Assembly (NCBI GenBank): GCA_900660155.1
Contig: CABFPE010000035.1
Span: 642,016-706,015, forward strand
Direction of reading: 5' to 3'
Length of the DNA: 64,000 nucleotides
DNA from: Hofstenia miamia
Taxonomy: Eukaryota; Xenacoelomorpha; Acoela; Hofsteniidae
A model generated the notes under the pieces. The model had not been told where the DNA came from. It ran no database searches and was given only the letters and a program-made list of their open reading frames with translations. Positions 22,341-34,077 of the stretch are shown piece after piece. The stretch's first letter is position 1. Each line of letters starts with the position of its first letter. The position numbers were made by a program, and so were the translations under genes.

Positions 22341-23940
22341 AAAAATTGGCAGTCATCAATCACTAAATGACCTTGATTTTGGTCTTGTTGCAACAGGAAA
22401 AACGGACGCAAGTCTCTAACCTTCCTACTCAATCTAACTGAGCTTCATAAATCTAAAATGTTCTTAACTATTTGCTAGTTCAACACTTAAAAGTTGGATT
22501 TCAGTTTTTCAATGAAACACAAATCTTTTTTTAATTTTGAAATATGCCCACAAAAATGCATATAAGAGTAAATTTTAAAAGCTTGTTTTTTAAATTTAGT
22601 AATCTAGGCGACATTTCTTGCATTTAAACCAGTAAATTGTCGTTATGATGACAAGCTGTTACTTTGATTGTTTTGATGCGAAATGTTTATATTAATGAGG
22701 TTGTTTTCTAACTTTCATCTTAAATAGTTTTCTCTTAATTATTAAAATTTTAATTAAGGCATGGTTATTATTGCACAGAGTAATGTATCAAATTCCATTG
22801 ACGTCCTGATTTATTCTACGTTCTCAAATTATTAACACAAAATTTATAATGATTATTGTGTCAAATTTGTTTTCATACTAATTAATTATTTTTCTATCAA
22901 GTACTAGAATATTTTTTCAGAAAAACTCGAATAATTGTTTAATATTACCAGAAACACTAAGAATAATGAACACATTTCCTTATTAGAGACAAATTCTCAA
23001 ATTGCACCAAGCTCTTCTCCCCACTGGTTATTAAAACTTATACATTACCTATGTTGGATTATTAAATGTTTGACCAAAACCCAGACCCAAGAGGTCAGGC
23101 AAATTTCAATGCGCCAGCTCAATCCACTTTCAACTTTGTCCTATGCGAATATAATAAAAAATGTTTTCATGATGAAGTGAGATTAAATGAATTCTCTTTA
23201 CTCCGATTTCTGCAACAAAATGGACAAAATTAGGATCAACAACTAGTTATTGCTCTCAAAACAAATATATACACAGTGAAAGAAAACTGATAACAAAAAA
23301 TAATTCAAAATTTTTGTCTGCTAGTAACAGAATCATAATATAATCATGTTTTTATAGTTTCGAAAATTAGTTTGCTGACCAATATTTTTTAGTAACGATA
23401 ACAGAGAGAGAAAAAGTGCGATAGAATTCATAAAATTAATTAGAGAAGTACTATGTTACATAGATTCAATCGGGTATAGTTTTCTATAACACTGACAGGA
23501 TGCGAAGTCAACTTTCATAATTGACGGTACATTTGCGCAGAAACATACACTTGGTGAGTGCATCGGTGTATGGATTCAAGCATATGCAGCCGGCGTCCAA
23601 TCCAGGCTTTAAGAGCGCGGCAACCATGTGGAATTTGTGCATGTGGGAATGGTAACGACCATGATTTCATGTTCTTTTAATTTGTGGTTGACAGACGGCG
23701 ACGCAATAGAAACACTTTTAACAAGAAGGCTACTTGTACATTCATAAAGCAGCTTTATCAGGGATAACAACTTTCTCTGGCTCATAGGATAGGTGAAGGC
23801 CCAGCGTTTGCTGTGCCTAAGTGTGGCTCACCAAAGCGGTGAGAGGCTCAACCCTCGCAAGGAGAAGCTTGACCTTCGCCTTCACTTTGCTTATTAGATT
23901 CAACTTCAACACTTTGAGTGCCAGGGTTCGCCAGAGTAAT
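22341..23940. other. Non-coding stretch with a GC-richer patch
   Basis: No recognisable gene was found. 23,520-23,660 and 23,780-23,935 are clearly richer in G+C than their surroundings. Short open frames there match no family I know, so they could be decayed exons or an unknown repeat. Confidence 0.4.
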
Positions 23941-24816
23941 CTATGACATGGAGATCTGCTATTATACTACAACTTGTTTAAGTCCCAATTCATGCCATTC
24001 GAATCATTCATGATTCTACCATTAAAGATCTGTTGGAATATGACCAGAACATGACATGAAAGACACTGCAACTTACTATTTTTAGCAAACTATTGGAAAA
24101 TTGTTAATGTAGATCGACATCCAAAAGTGGGAATAATCAAGATGCATATTGTGCTATTATATATGAGTGTGACGACTGGAAATGAGACTTTCTTCATCAG
24201 TTTAGTATCTATTTACGTCATTGGAAGTAATCATGTTTACGTTGAATCAGTAAACAAACATTTGAAGCAGATATTCAAACTTCCTTTTCTTTAAAGTGTT
24301 TAATTGAGCATCTACGTACGGATAAGCATTTCGTACTAACGGGAACAATATCATCAGACTGGATTGGGGTCGATTTCCCTGGTATCGACATGCTAATGGG
24401 CTTGTTACTTATCAGATGTTGTTCTTATATTTACTTTCGTATCAACACTCTTTCTATATTTCAAGCAAATTTCCAACAATTCTGAACAGCATGCTGCTTT
24501 ACTCAAGTGTAACAATCCGGAGAATGTCTTTCAAATAAAATTTGCAGTAGCAATCATGATTCCCTTGATGACATTTTTAAATACTCTTTTAACTGCTTTG
24601 CCCTTAACGACTGTAAAGATGAATTTGCAACGTTTCTTTTTGAATAAAAAGGAAACTTAAAAAATTTACTTTTTAGTTTTTGAAATATATCTTCATTTTT
24701 GCATTAAAAATTTCTTAATAAAGTTTAGTTTAGGTTATTAAATTTAATGGCCTTCTTCGAGAAGGAAGTAAATGTCATTTCGCCTCCATGTATAATAGCA
24801 GAACTCCATGTCTATG
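23941..24816. mobile_element. Unclassified element with about 30-bp inverted ends
   Basis: 23,941-23,970 and 24,787-24,816 are inverted repeats sharing the core ACATGGAG.TCTGCTATTATA (one mismatch within it). The interior (about 815 bp) has two ATG-less open stretches (24,111-24,294 and 24,410-24,655), neither of which I recognise. No target duplication is evident, so the superfamily is open. Confidence 0.5.
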
Positions 24817-25693
24817 ATTAAAGCGGCCATATTTTCACACTTCTAGGCTTACTTTCTACTCGCGATCATGGTTCACCTTCTGTTCAAACTGTCGAAAGCT
24901 ACAATAACCCCGACCACAGTTTTTTTTTAAAAAGATGAATTAGCATTGCAGTAAATTCTTTTTCACTGCAAATTTGAAGCAAAGTCAGCAGTAGTTGTAT
25001 CCTTAATCAACATAGAAAGCAACTAACATACTTTTCTATAAAAAATCGATTTGTTTTCCAAAGTCTATTATATTATTGGAAAATCTAATGCCTTTTTGAC
25101 TTAAATGCAAATTCAAGTTTATTATATATAAAAATTCCCAATCCACTTTAAAACTAATGACTATTCTCTGGAAAATATTAATGCCCTTAATTCATTATTG
25201 CCCTATGAAAATTGATAATGCAATTAATTTGTTAACTTTATACTCTCTGGTGTTCTTTTAAGAAGATAAACCGTTTTCCTACATTTTCAAACAGTTTTAT
25301 CCAAGCCTATTTATATTATTTAAAGCGAATATGAACCGAAGCAAAAGCTGGGAGACAATAGGCCTATAGCCTATAGTCGCGACTACACCCCATTTTTTAA
25401 CTAAAGGCAACCAGAAAAAAATAAGAAGTAAGGAAGAAATTCGCCATCAAGTATTCCTAACTGAAGGACGGGAATAGAGATTGTGCTTTTGAAGGGGCAG
25501 GACGAATTAAAAAAGGCAAAATAGGATATGGATGACCAACCCAAGGGAGGCATGGCATCGTGGCCCTCTAAACTGACAGAATAGAGTTAATACATTGGCC
25601 CAGTGAAATTTCTTTCAAAACATCTACGAGATAACCTCAATATAAAGTAATATTATGTAATACGTAAATATATTAATAACTTCAGAATAATAG

Positions 25694-25797
25694 AATATAT
25701 TACAGTTCATTTAATACGGAAGCATTAACATTTTATGCTTTATTTAATATATTACAGTTCATTTAATACGGAAGCATTAACATTTTATGCTTTATTT
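25694..25797. repeat. Perfect 52-bp tandem duplication
   Basis: Units 25,694-25,745 and 25,746-25,797 are identical, each starting AATATATTACAGTTCATTTA. The identity suggests a recent event. Confidence 0.9.
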
Positions 25798-26438
25798 AAT
25801 TGTAGTCTTACATCCGCACAAATGGAGATAGTATTGCTTTATAATGCTGCTAATAAATCAATTTCAGTACGTTGCACATCAACCCATGTTTCTTATGAAA
25901 TTCAATAGAATATTGTGTTTGATGCAATATACTGCTTTTCAATGTTGTTGCTAAGTTTTCTATTCAAACCGGGTTTTGAGCATGCAACCAGCGTTTACCT
26001 AAAAATGTGCAATTAAACAAATGAATTATGAATTTTCATTATCATACGACTATGCCATTACCAGCTAGTATGTGGTGCACGCAGTAACAATTAAGCTTAA
26101 GTTTATTCACATTCATCTTATTTTTCATCTTATGTATTTTTAGCAGACCCAGATAAAAATCTGATCATAAATAGGTCCATCCACAATCTATATGCATTAC
26201 AAGAAATTCTAGCACAAATTGTTGTAGCCCTCAAACAGCAAAACAAAATGACGCAATCAATTACATGATAATAAAACATACTTGAAATGAATATTGTTTT
26301 CTTTCTTAAATGCGTTTATTACACACATTGCCAGAAAAAATTTGTCTTGATCCTCTTCAATATTATATAATTTAAGGTATTTCCCTTGTTCGCCCGACTT
26401 AACTTACCTCTTAAATTCATTAAATGCAAAATTGACGT

Positions 26439-26749
26439 GAGAAATTCAAATGATATAGATATGATCTTTGCATTATTTTATAGTATTAGCATTAACAAAT
26501 TAGAATTGATGATGTATCTGAACATTTGCGTGTTGGAATTTTCATGAAATTATATTCAATTGTATCTACTTCATTTTTCCCTTTATAAATTGANGAGAAA
26601 TTCAAATGATATAGATATGATCTTTGCATTATTTTATAGTATTAGCATTAACCAATTAGAATTGATGATGTATTTGAACATTCGCGTGTTGACATTTTCA
26701 TGAAATTATATTCAATTGCATCTACTTCATTTTTCCCTTTATAAATTGA
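26439..26749. repeat. 155-bp direct repeat split by a single N (probable assembly overlap)
   Basis: Copies 26,439-26,593 and 26,595-26,749 differ at only a few bases and abut the N at 26,594 exactly. This is what an unmerged overlap of two contigs or haplotypes would give. Confidence 0.85.
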
Positions 26750-27128
26750 CATATGGGATAAAATTTTTTGCAAAATTTTGACGGGTGAAGAACTATGGCT
26801 ACAAACAATTTTTTTTTGCATTGCATAGTAAACCAATAGCGTTTAAACAATTGATGATGAGCTATATAATCTATTAATTTTAAGATATATAAATTTGTAA
26901 AAAACCTCTTTCACTTACAGTTAAGCATAGTGCATAATCTACGCCGCACTTTCACTAGTTATTTGCTGATGTCACATGGCACTGTTTAAATTTCTTGTAA
27001 TGATGAGTTTTTATTTTAAATCTTTTGACTCAGTGATTTGTTAGGACAATCAAATTGCGAGAGTTGCTATATTTTCAGTAGTCTATTGCCTTGGTAAGCA
27101 GTGGTCATCATTCCCTAAGCAAATAGTC

Positions 27129-28703
27129 AAATGGATAAGCGGCGCCTCTACGCAATTTTTTTACTTCGACCATGCTGGATTTTTGATTGGGGGCGCAATT
27201 TTTTAATTTTTTTAAATTACTGGGTGCAGACAGAACAAAATTGAGGAAGGACATCTGCTTTACTTGTTACCTATTGCTGTCCGATTCGTGCCTCATTTAG
27301 ATTCAGGAAGTATTGGCACGTCATCCTATCATCTCAATCTCAGTTGCAAAAAGTTAAAACCACCCATAAAAACATAATAAAGCATAATGAAGCTTCTTCT
27401 ATTTAGCTAATATTTTTAAGAAAACACTACGATGGTGCTCCAAATGCTCAATAAAACTATTTAACACCTTATGCAGATCAATCTTATCTGCAATCTCTTG
27501 ATGCACGTGAAGCAGCATAACGTCATTCAGCCTCATTTGTCCTGTAGTCGATCAAAGAAATCATTTTTAATCGACGAAGGGCAGAGAATAAGCGTTCAGA
27601 AGTGGCGTTATTGCCTGACAGAATTAGTAACAAATACACTATGGTTTATGCTTCAGAAAAGTATATCCGTTCGGCGGCAGATAGAACCTTAAAACTCTAA
27701 ATGATTTCTTTTAAATTATTCCTGTTAGAAACTTGCGAGAAAATGCCTCTAACTGCACTTCCAGGAGATCAGAATTTACATCGGTACCGTAAAAGTCAGT
27801 AACAGCTGAGTGTTGTGCCTCATAATTTTGACCATTGCATGCCCTCACAAGCAGGTCCTCGAGATTTGCATATATTCGGTCCCACCTTGGTCAAATCTGT
27901 CAACAATGGCACTTGTGATGTTGTCGAGGACATTGAAATACTGGGCTCTATAATAGCCCCTTAGTGTGTTAGCAAATTCACCTCTCATTGTCCCTGTCTC
28001 CTATAGAGCATGCACTCTGCGCTTGCGTAGTAATCCTGGCTCGTCTATAGTTCAGTTTTGCTTCTGCGAAAACAAAACAACTGAGTCGTAAAAATTGTTA
28101 AAACACTCCTCATTTTGAATGTTCTCCAGCGTTTCATTTGATGCAGTGTGATCAGGATTCCGCCATGTTTTGCTTAGATTGTCAACAGGATTGAGCACAA
28201 GAGGAGCTAAGGAAACGCCCCAAAGGAAATCAAATTTTATCATTTGAGATGAGACACCAATAACTCGAGCTGTTAGTTCAGTATCCGTCGCTTAGTCTAA
28301 AATCAGAGGCCATAGCTCCTGGAGAACTGTGTAGTTGTCCAAGATGCTACGAAGCGGTTCATGTCGCACGGTCCAACGAGTAGGACAAAGAGCACGCATA
28401 CCAGGTGAATCGGGACTTACTTCGCTCTTTAGTTTTTCAAAAACTGATTCCCGCTGGGGAGGGCACTTCACCAGCTTACATACTTTTTGTGTATGTCACA
28501 TTTAAACAACATTGTTCTCCTGTAATAAAGGTGAAAAAATGTTATACAATTATACATTGCATCCGCAATGCTATAAGAGGAATATTATCTTACTTGAAAT
28601 GAAGGTACTTTTTATTTTTTGTAAAATTAGGCCATCGGCGTCGAAATTTAACCCAGATCATGGTCTGGGTAGTCGGGGCGGTTTAGGCGCCCTTGAAATG
28701 GAT
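27129..28703 (-). mobile_element. hAT transposon (DUF4371/ZMYM-type) with perfect 8-bp TSD
   Basis: The TSD AAATGGAT is at 27,129-27,136 and 28,696-28,703. The element is 27,137-28,695, with imperfect inverted ends sharing GGCGCCT. The minus strand carries a decayed transposase: FEKLKSEVSPDSPGMRALCP, then TRWTVRHEPLRSILDNYTVL, IKFDFLWGVSLAPLVLNPVD, NLSKTW, YYRAQYFNVLDNITSAIVDR and the dimerisation block GNNATSERLFSALRRLK, then NDVMLLHVHQEIADKIDL. Stops and frame changes occur throughout. The N-terminal zinc finger and the first catalytic part are absent, so it is an internally deleted, dead copy. Confidence 0.88.
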
Positions 28704-29787
28704 TGCTAGATAGCTATGAAATGAGATACTGTGTAGGAATGAATAAAGAATTGACAGATATATTGAACTCGCCCTAGTTAAAAATAATAACGTTTTGAAG
28801 CGTGGTAAGAATATTTGAAACACTCTCATTCATTATATTTTAGGTACTCTTATTCATAAGATAGGGACACAGAATTCCTCTTATAAGACAATGAATTTTG
28901 TCATACTTAAACAAAGAAATTCGCAACAAATGGTGATAAATGATTTGAGCTTCTAGTATTCATGGGATGTCAAAATCAGGTACTTGAGATAATCCCAAAT
29001 TAATTGATGCAAGCATTTGCAACCTAGCTATAGAGACCAACAGAGGCAATATCACTAAGTTTAGAGAGAATATTTAAGCTTTCTAATTTGCTCTGCACGT
29101 GCATTTGAATGACCTCGAGTGAAAAAGCAGCTTCCACGCTAAAATCTACATCAAAAAATGTAAGTCCAACAAAAAAAATTCAACTTTAACCTAGTTTAAA
29201 GATTTGTTTGCTTATCCCAAAGTTGCCATTATTACGGTATTATGACCAATCCCTATAGCAGTACTTTAAATAAGTTATAAAAAGTAAAACAGTGGTCAGT
29301 ATAGTGAATGATTTTAAGTTCATATTTCCATACCCATAAAGAATCATCTAAGATTTAGCCATTGCGGTGAAACAGTAATGTTAGTAGTTCAAGATACTTA
29401 CAAATATTGCAAAATAGAAAATCTAATACAAATTTTTTTTCAAATAAGATAAAATATCAAGTTTCCTACAATAGGTAGTAAATTTAGGCCTATTATGAGT
29501 TTTTTTGGAAGGTTATCGGAAATTAAAAAATTGAGGATTACACTTTCTATTTTTGACTAAGAGCTCATTGTGTATTCTTAGAGTAATATGTTACTAAAAG
29601 TGAATTCCCTAATGTACATGTACATGCAAGCTAATTAAATTTTCAATGCGATGCAGAATCCTGTTTCATGAAATGCTTTTCTGAATATTTTAATAAAACC
29701 TCATTTATTCTTTGAAATATATCCAATGCAAATTCACCAAACAATAGCCAATCACATTAAAGTTTTCTCAGTTCAACTCATTTTAGA
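28704..29787. other. Region upstream of the receptor gene
   Basis: No recognisable feature was found. A promoter for the receptor would lie here, but I see no clear TATA or CCAAT arrangement near the start. Confidence 0.4.
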
Positions 29788-30795
29788 ATGAATAATTCTC
29801 TTAAACTGGATGGTGACTTAAGCCATCACATTGATTCTGCAACTCATCTACTAAAATGCATTATTTCGTTCCTGGGATTCATTGGAAACCTCTCTGTTAT
29901 TCTAGTATATCGATGCAAAACTCATAAATCAAGCAGTGAAATACTCATTTGCACCATTGCTTGGAGCGATCTGTGCTCTTGTGCTCAGTGTGTAGTCTTC
30001 ACAATTCTGTTTTATGCCAATATCCACAATCTCTATCCATTGATACTCTGTTTGACTAACAATGTTTCCTTCAACACAATCTACACATTCACAAACATCT
30101 TAATCATGGTTGTAGCCATTAACCGCTTTTACGCTGTTTGTCAGCCGCACATGTACAATATTACGTTTTGCCGTCGAAATGTAAATTGGGTAATTGTGTT
30201 AGCTTTTATTACTGGAATACTCTCTTCTGGAAACGAGCCATTTTTATGCAAAGCATATCAAGATAATGACATCAAGGGTCTCAAGAGCAAAGTAAAGTTT
30301 TGGTTTTTCTTTAGAGTAATCCTTCTTATCGTGACTATCACTGTTCTGTTTTTTTCGTATTCCTTGGTTTATTTGGCTATAAGGAGAACATCACTTCGAT
30401 TAGAATCTCACCAGAAACTACAGCCAGCTACAGCCACGTCAATGGTAACATGTATCTCCACCGATGCACCTTCATCACAAGTCCAACAAAGACGTCCTCG
30501 TTCTAATGTCAATTGCAAACAGGACCGCCTGACAACAACACTTTTTGTTGTGTCAGGAGTATACCTTCTTTTGTACTTACCTGATATTATATTCTACGCT
30601 TTCTATCATTATACTAACTGGTTCAAAGATACTTTAACAAAAGGAATTTTAAAGAACAGTTGTCAAATACTCTTTGTCTTAAATTTTTCAATTAATCCAG
30701 TTCTTTATTATTTGGTCAACACATTTTATCGTGAAAAAATTGAAATGGCTAAAAATCTTGTTAAGAAGAGTGTTTTTGAATGTCATCACATTTGA
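29788..30795 (+). CDS. Class A (rhodopsin-like) G-protein-coupled receptor, intronless
   Basis: The intact 335-residue frame has seven hydrophobic segments, with TM1 about residues 21-42, TM6 about 251-276 and TM7 about 291-311. Family landmarks are Asn34 in GNLSV (TM1), Asp61 in IAWSDL (TM2), Cys88 and Cys154 for the extracellular disulfide, Trp134 (TM4), YLLLYLP in TM6 and Asn303-Pro304-x-x-Tyr307 in TM7. The usual DRY motif at the end of TM3 is Asn112-Arg113-Phe114 (NRF), as in melatonin- and moody-like receptors that carry NRY. The N terminus is short with one glycosylation site (NNS). The third loop (about 200-245) is Ser/Gln/Arg-rich, and the C tail is short with Cys332. The ligand is unknown. 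It would act at the plasma membrane through G proteins. The open frame and full motif set argue for a functional host gene. Confidence 0.9.
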   Translation: MNNSLKLDGDLSHHIDSATHLLKCIISFLGFIGNLSVILVYRCKTHKSSSEILICTIAWSDLCSCAQCVVFTILFYANIHNLYPLILCLTNNVSFNTIYTFTNILIMVVAINRFYAVCQPHMYNITFCRRNVNWVIVLAFITGILSSGNEPFLCKAYQDNDIKGLKSKVKFWFFFRVILLIVTITVLFFSYSLVYLAIRRTSLRLESHQKLQPATATSMVTCISTDAPSSQVQQRRPRSNVNCKQDRLTTTLFVVSGVYLLLYLPDIIFYAFYHYTNWFKDTLTKGILKNSCQILFVLNFSINPVLYYLVNTFYREKIEMAKNLVKKSVFECHHI

Positions 30796-30798
30796 AGG

Positions 30799-31929
30799 TA
30801 ATCATTTTGCATTTTGTACTAAGCTGTTACATAAATAATACTTAAAACGCTGGAGTCTCACGATTACTTTTTCTGCATTCTAGCCAAATTTTGTTGTCAA
30901 TTGCCTTGACAGAGACAGAGGAATCTACCTGTAATTGTGTACAGCATATTTTCGAGTCACACGATCCCATTTTTTATGAAATCTAAATGATTTTCCTTTG
31001 AATCCTTTTCTGTCTTAGAGTAAATATTCGTTCATTGTGGTTACACCAATTAAAATATCAAACATTATTTGATTCTCTATAATGACTACTCGTGAAACGG
31101 GTACGTAAATTGTTGTTTTTCTCAAGCTTGAGACATACACAGGAATGCAAAACTCCATCTATTTTGACTAATCGTGAGACGCCAACTTAAGGTCTGTCTT
31201 AGTCAAAAATACTACTTCATCAGATATTTGTTGAGCACAAACTTTAGCCTCCTAGCTGCACCATTCCATCGGCCCCATCAGTTGATTTGATTAAATAGTG
31301 TTAAAACGAAAAAGTTGGCATTCCACAAATCCAAAATTTGTCGGATGAAAAGTTGGTTGTTTAAGGGAATTTTTTCAGTAATTTTGAATTTAACCTTATT
31401 CGACGTAGGCATTTTGGGCTCAACAGGCCTGCGGCGGGATGATTTCCTCCTCCTTTCTAACTCAGGATTGGATTGCGATGTTTAAACTAAACTTTGCATA
31501 AATATTCAATCAATTTGAAATGTTCAGAAATGTGATACCATCAACATTCTTGAAATATATTAAATATTGGTTTTAACAATTTCAAAAATAGAAAAGTTAA
31601 CAAATCTGATGGAAATGTGTTTGCACGAAAAGCCTCACAATATAATCCCAAAGTTTCAGGACTTCACTGAATGTCTTTCAATTATATTAGGCACAGAAAA
31701 TGCAACAACGAAAGTGTTCACAGGACACAATAAATATCAATAAACAGCACACAATATTTGGGTATTGAGATGTTTCTAAATTGATAATAGCTAATTGTGA
31801 CCACTTTCACGAGACACACTTAGAGCAATCAGAAGAGACTTGCCCCATCAAAGAAACTCAATATATATAGTAATCTAAACAAATAACCGCGAGAACAAAT
31901 TGAGATTTAGATATCTACAAATGTGTGTA
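30799..31929. other. Non-coding stretch; MITE-related end at 31,390
   Basis: 31,390-31,510 is a diverged relative of the left end of the MITE at 59,379 (TTAACCTTATTCGAC, then CAGGCCTG and CTCC-rich sequence). The rest shows no gene. Confidence 0.5.
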
Positions 31930-31932
31930 GTA

Positions 31933-31999
<67 letters not shown>
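31930..31999. repeat. (TA)n microsatellite
   Basis: About 35 TA units with one CA interruption, directly before the PLE reverse-transcriptase remnant. Confidence 0.95.
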
Positions 32000-32001
<2 letters not shown>

Positions 32002-33080
32002 TTCATGTTTAATAATGAAATTTACCAAAGAATAGATGGCATGGCAATAGGTTTCCATTAGGACAATAAATGGCAAATTTTGCCATGGATATGATAGAAT
32101 CGAAATTCCATAACGAAAAATTTTCTTTTGCAAGCGCTATGTTGACGATATATTCGGCATTTTAACAACAAAGATTAAGCCCATCATTTTTCGCAGAAAA
32201 TTAATCTCGAAATTAAAAATATCAAATTTACGATGGAAGAAGAAAAGAAAATTCAATCAACTTTTTAGATGTTGCAATTAAAAAATATGATAGTAATTTA
32301 ACATCAGAAGTATACATTAAAAAACAAATACAAGTTTATATATACCATTCACTTCCTATGGTAATTTAAAATTCAAGACCAAATCAATAGTTTATTTGAA
32401 AGATTCATAAAAATATCATCGAATTTTCAACTATTAACAAAGGGCTTAGATGCATTGCTTTTTACATTCAAAGAAAATGGCCATCCAAATAAAATGTTGA
32501 GAGAAATCTTATCTAAATGTTTAAGTTCAAGTTATGAAATAATGGACAACAATAGAAAGACAAACTATTGTATAGATTATATATACTGGAAGTTACCGTA
32601 CATTGAAGACAAACAACTTATTATTGAAAAAAGATTAAAAAAATCAATGCAAGTTTAACATAATCCAAAATTAGGCCTATTTTTACATCTTTACAAACGG
32701 ATAATATATTTAAGAAAAAGATCTAATCTCAGAATGCTTAGCTTTATCCATCGTTTACAAATATACTTGTGACAGCTGTAACATGCTATACATTGGTGAA
32801 ATTAAACGACATTTTGGTATTCACATTAAAGAACATCTCAACGGGTACCTTGAAACAGAAATATTCAATCACCATCATGAATTAAAGAAAGAAAATTTTG
32901 AAATAACAATGAAAACAACACACACTAAGATCTTTGACGCTTTATTAATTAAACAGCATAACAAAGAAAACATCATGAATAAACAAGGACACTGCCCTAA
33001 TCCAATATTGGGTGGCATATATTTTTGCTTAGTGCACACATTTGAGCCGATTTTTCTCTTGTGTTTTGGAAATATATGAA
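32000..33080 (+). mobile_element. Penelope-like element: reverse transcriptase plus GIY-YIG endonuclease, decayed
   Basis: Shortly after the TA repeat the plus strand reads FNNEIYQRIDGMAIGFPLG (RT motif with dG.aMG.P), then CKRYVDDIFGIL, where YVDD is the catalytic box of PLE reverse transcriptases. SINFLDVAIKKYDSN and TSEVYIKKQIQVYIYHS, the thumb-proximal region, follow. The C-terminal nuclease starts at about 32,755 with SIVYKYTCDSCNMLYIGEI, then KRHFGIHIKEHLNGYLETEI and FNHHHELKKENFEI. Pieces lie in different frames with stops between them, so the element is dead; the first RT motifs are missing. PLEs retrotranspose without an integrase, using this nuclease to open the target. It is a close relative of the fragment at 140-425, but I found no hammerhead motif beside this copy. 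Confidence 0.85.
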
Positions 33081-33149
33081 TATTTTGTTGATAATGCTAC
33101 AAATTCTGCCTTAAAGTTGATGTCACACTCGAATTCTTCTAACAATGCA

Positions 33150-33440
33150 TTTGCAGAGGTGATTATTTGGACATCATTCTCGCTTTAGCTGCCTGGAAGT
33201 TTTCAGGGATCTCTCTTCAACGGATAAAATAGTGCCTTATCATCTCTATAAGTAGATTTGCGAGGATACCCTGTTTTCTTCAGCACCAATATTGTTCAAT
33301 CCCTCTTAACTTTTGTTATAGGGCACTCAACAAAACTTCTTTTAACATTAGTGAACTTACTAATGGAGGTTAAGATTAAGCCTTAAGTATTTCTCAAAAT
33401 AACAAATTTTCTAATCGATCCAGGAAGATATCAAAGCATC
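33150..33440 (-). pseudogene. Probable Tc1-like transposase fragment
   Basis: On the minus strand one frame reads LKKTGYPRKSTYRDDKALF then YPLKRDP, and a shifted frame continues KTSRQLKRE. This fits the 'GRPRKTT.RDDR' linker between the two helix-turn-helix domains of Tc1 transposases. Upstream similarity is weak and several frame changes occur. The assignment is tentative. Confidence 0.5.
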
Positions 33441-33722
33441 AGCTTAGAGGTAAATAAAATTAATGTTTTGGCAATGGGCACACTGTAAAATTGAATTTAT
33501 TAACTTTTCAATCATTTAAGTAAACATTATTTTAGAATGCTGTCTCAATACTTCTGTCCAAAGAGAAAATTTAAGTCACTACTATATTGTATTCAAACTG
33601 TTTTCTAGAAGTGCGAGGGGACAAATTTTTGTTATCTAACCTCATTAACCGATTATTGTACACAACTAAATCACTAAACTATTTTAATTATTAAATTGTT
33701 AACTGTTTTAATACATTTGCAT

Positions 33723-33766
33723 ATATTATATATATATATATATATATATGATGTATGTATATATAT
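33723..33766. repeat. (TA)n-rich microsatellite
   Basis: A run of TA units followed by degenerate TATATG units. Confidence 0.9.
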
Positions 33767-33877
33767 GATTATATGAAGCATGTGTATATATGATGTATAA
33801 TAAAGTATTGAATAATTTCTAGATTGTTCGTTATTTTATTATTTTCAGTTAACTACGAAATACTACGTTATCATAAT

Positions 33878-34077
33878 TTACGTCAATTGACGTCAACCGC
33901 GCTTCTAGTATATTAGGTCATAACTTTTTTGCGTGCTTTAGATTTTTCAGATTTTTAATAACTAATAAAATAAAAGTCACAAAATAACTGCACGAATGAT
34001 CTTCTGCAAGACAAAAAATAATGAATATCTATATTGATAAATACGTCAATTGACGTAACAACGCTTCTAGTGTTAAC
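33878..34077. repeat. Two direct repeats each with a CRE-like palindrome
   Basis: TACGTCAATTGACGT(C/A) followed by AA or a near variant and CGCTTCTAGT occurs at about 33,879-33,911 and 34,042-34,073, offset by 163 bp. The second copy is the perfect palindrome TACGTCAATTGACGTA. Half-sites TGACGT resemble cAMP-response or bZIP elements. There is no recognisable gene next to them. Confidence 0.6.

Larger units (their letters stand above)
24817..27128. other. Non-coding stretch with two duplications
   Basis: No gene was recognised. It holds a perfect 52-bp tandem duplication (25,694-25,797) and a 155-bp near-identical pair around a single N (26,439-26,749), both listed separately. Confidence 0.6.

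Noticed and set aside
23520-23935. Possible decayed exons or a tRNA-derived SINE in a GC-richer patch
   Set aside because: Frames do not match a family, and no convincing A and B boxes could be placed.
31915-32133. Open frame with a long Tyr-Ile run
   Set aside because: It is translated TA microsatellite; the same holds for frames at 535-717 and 63,133-63,453.
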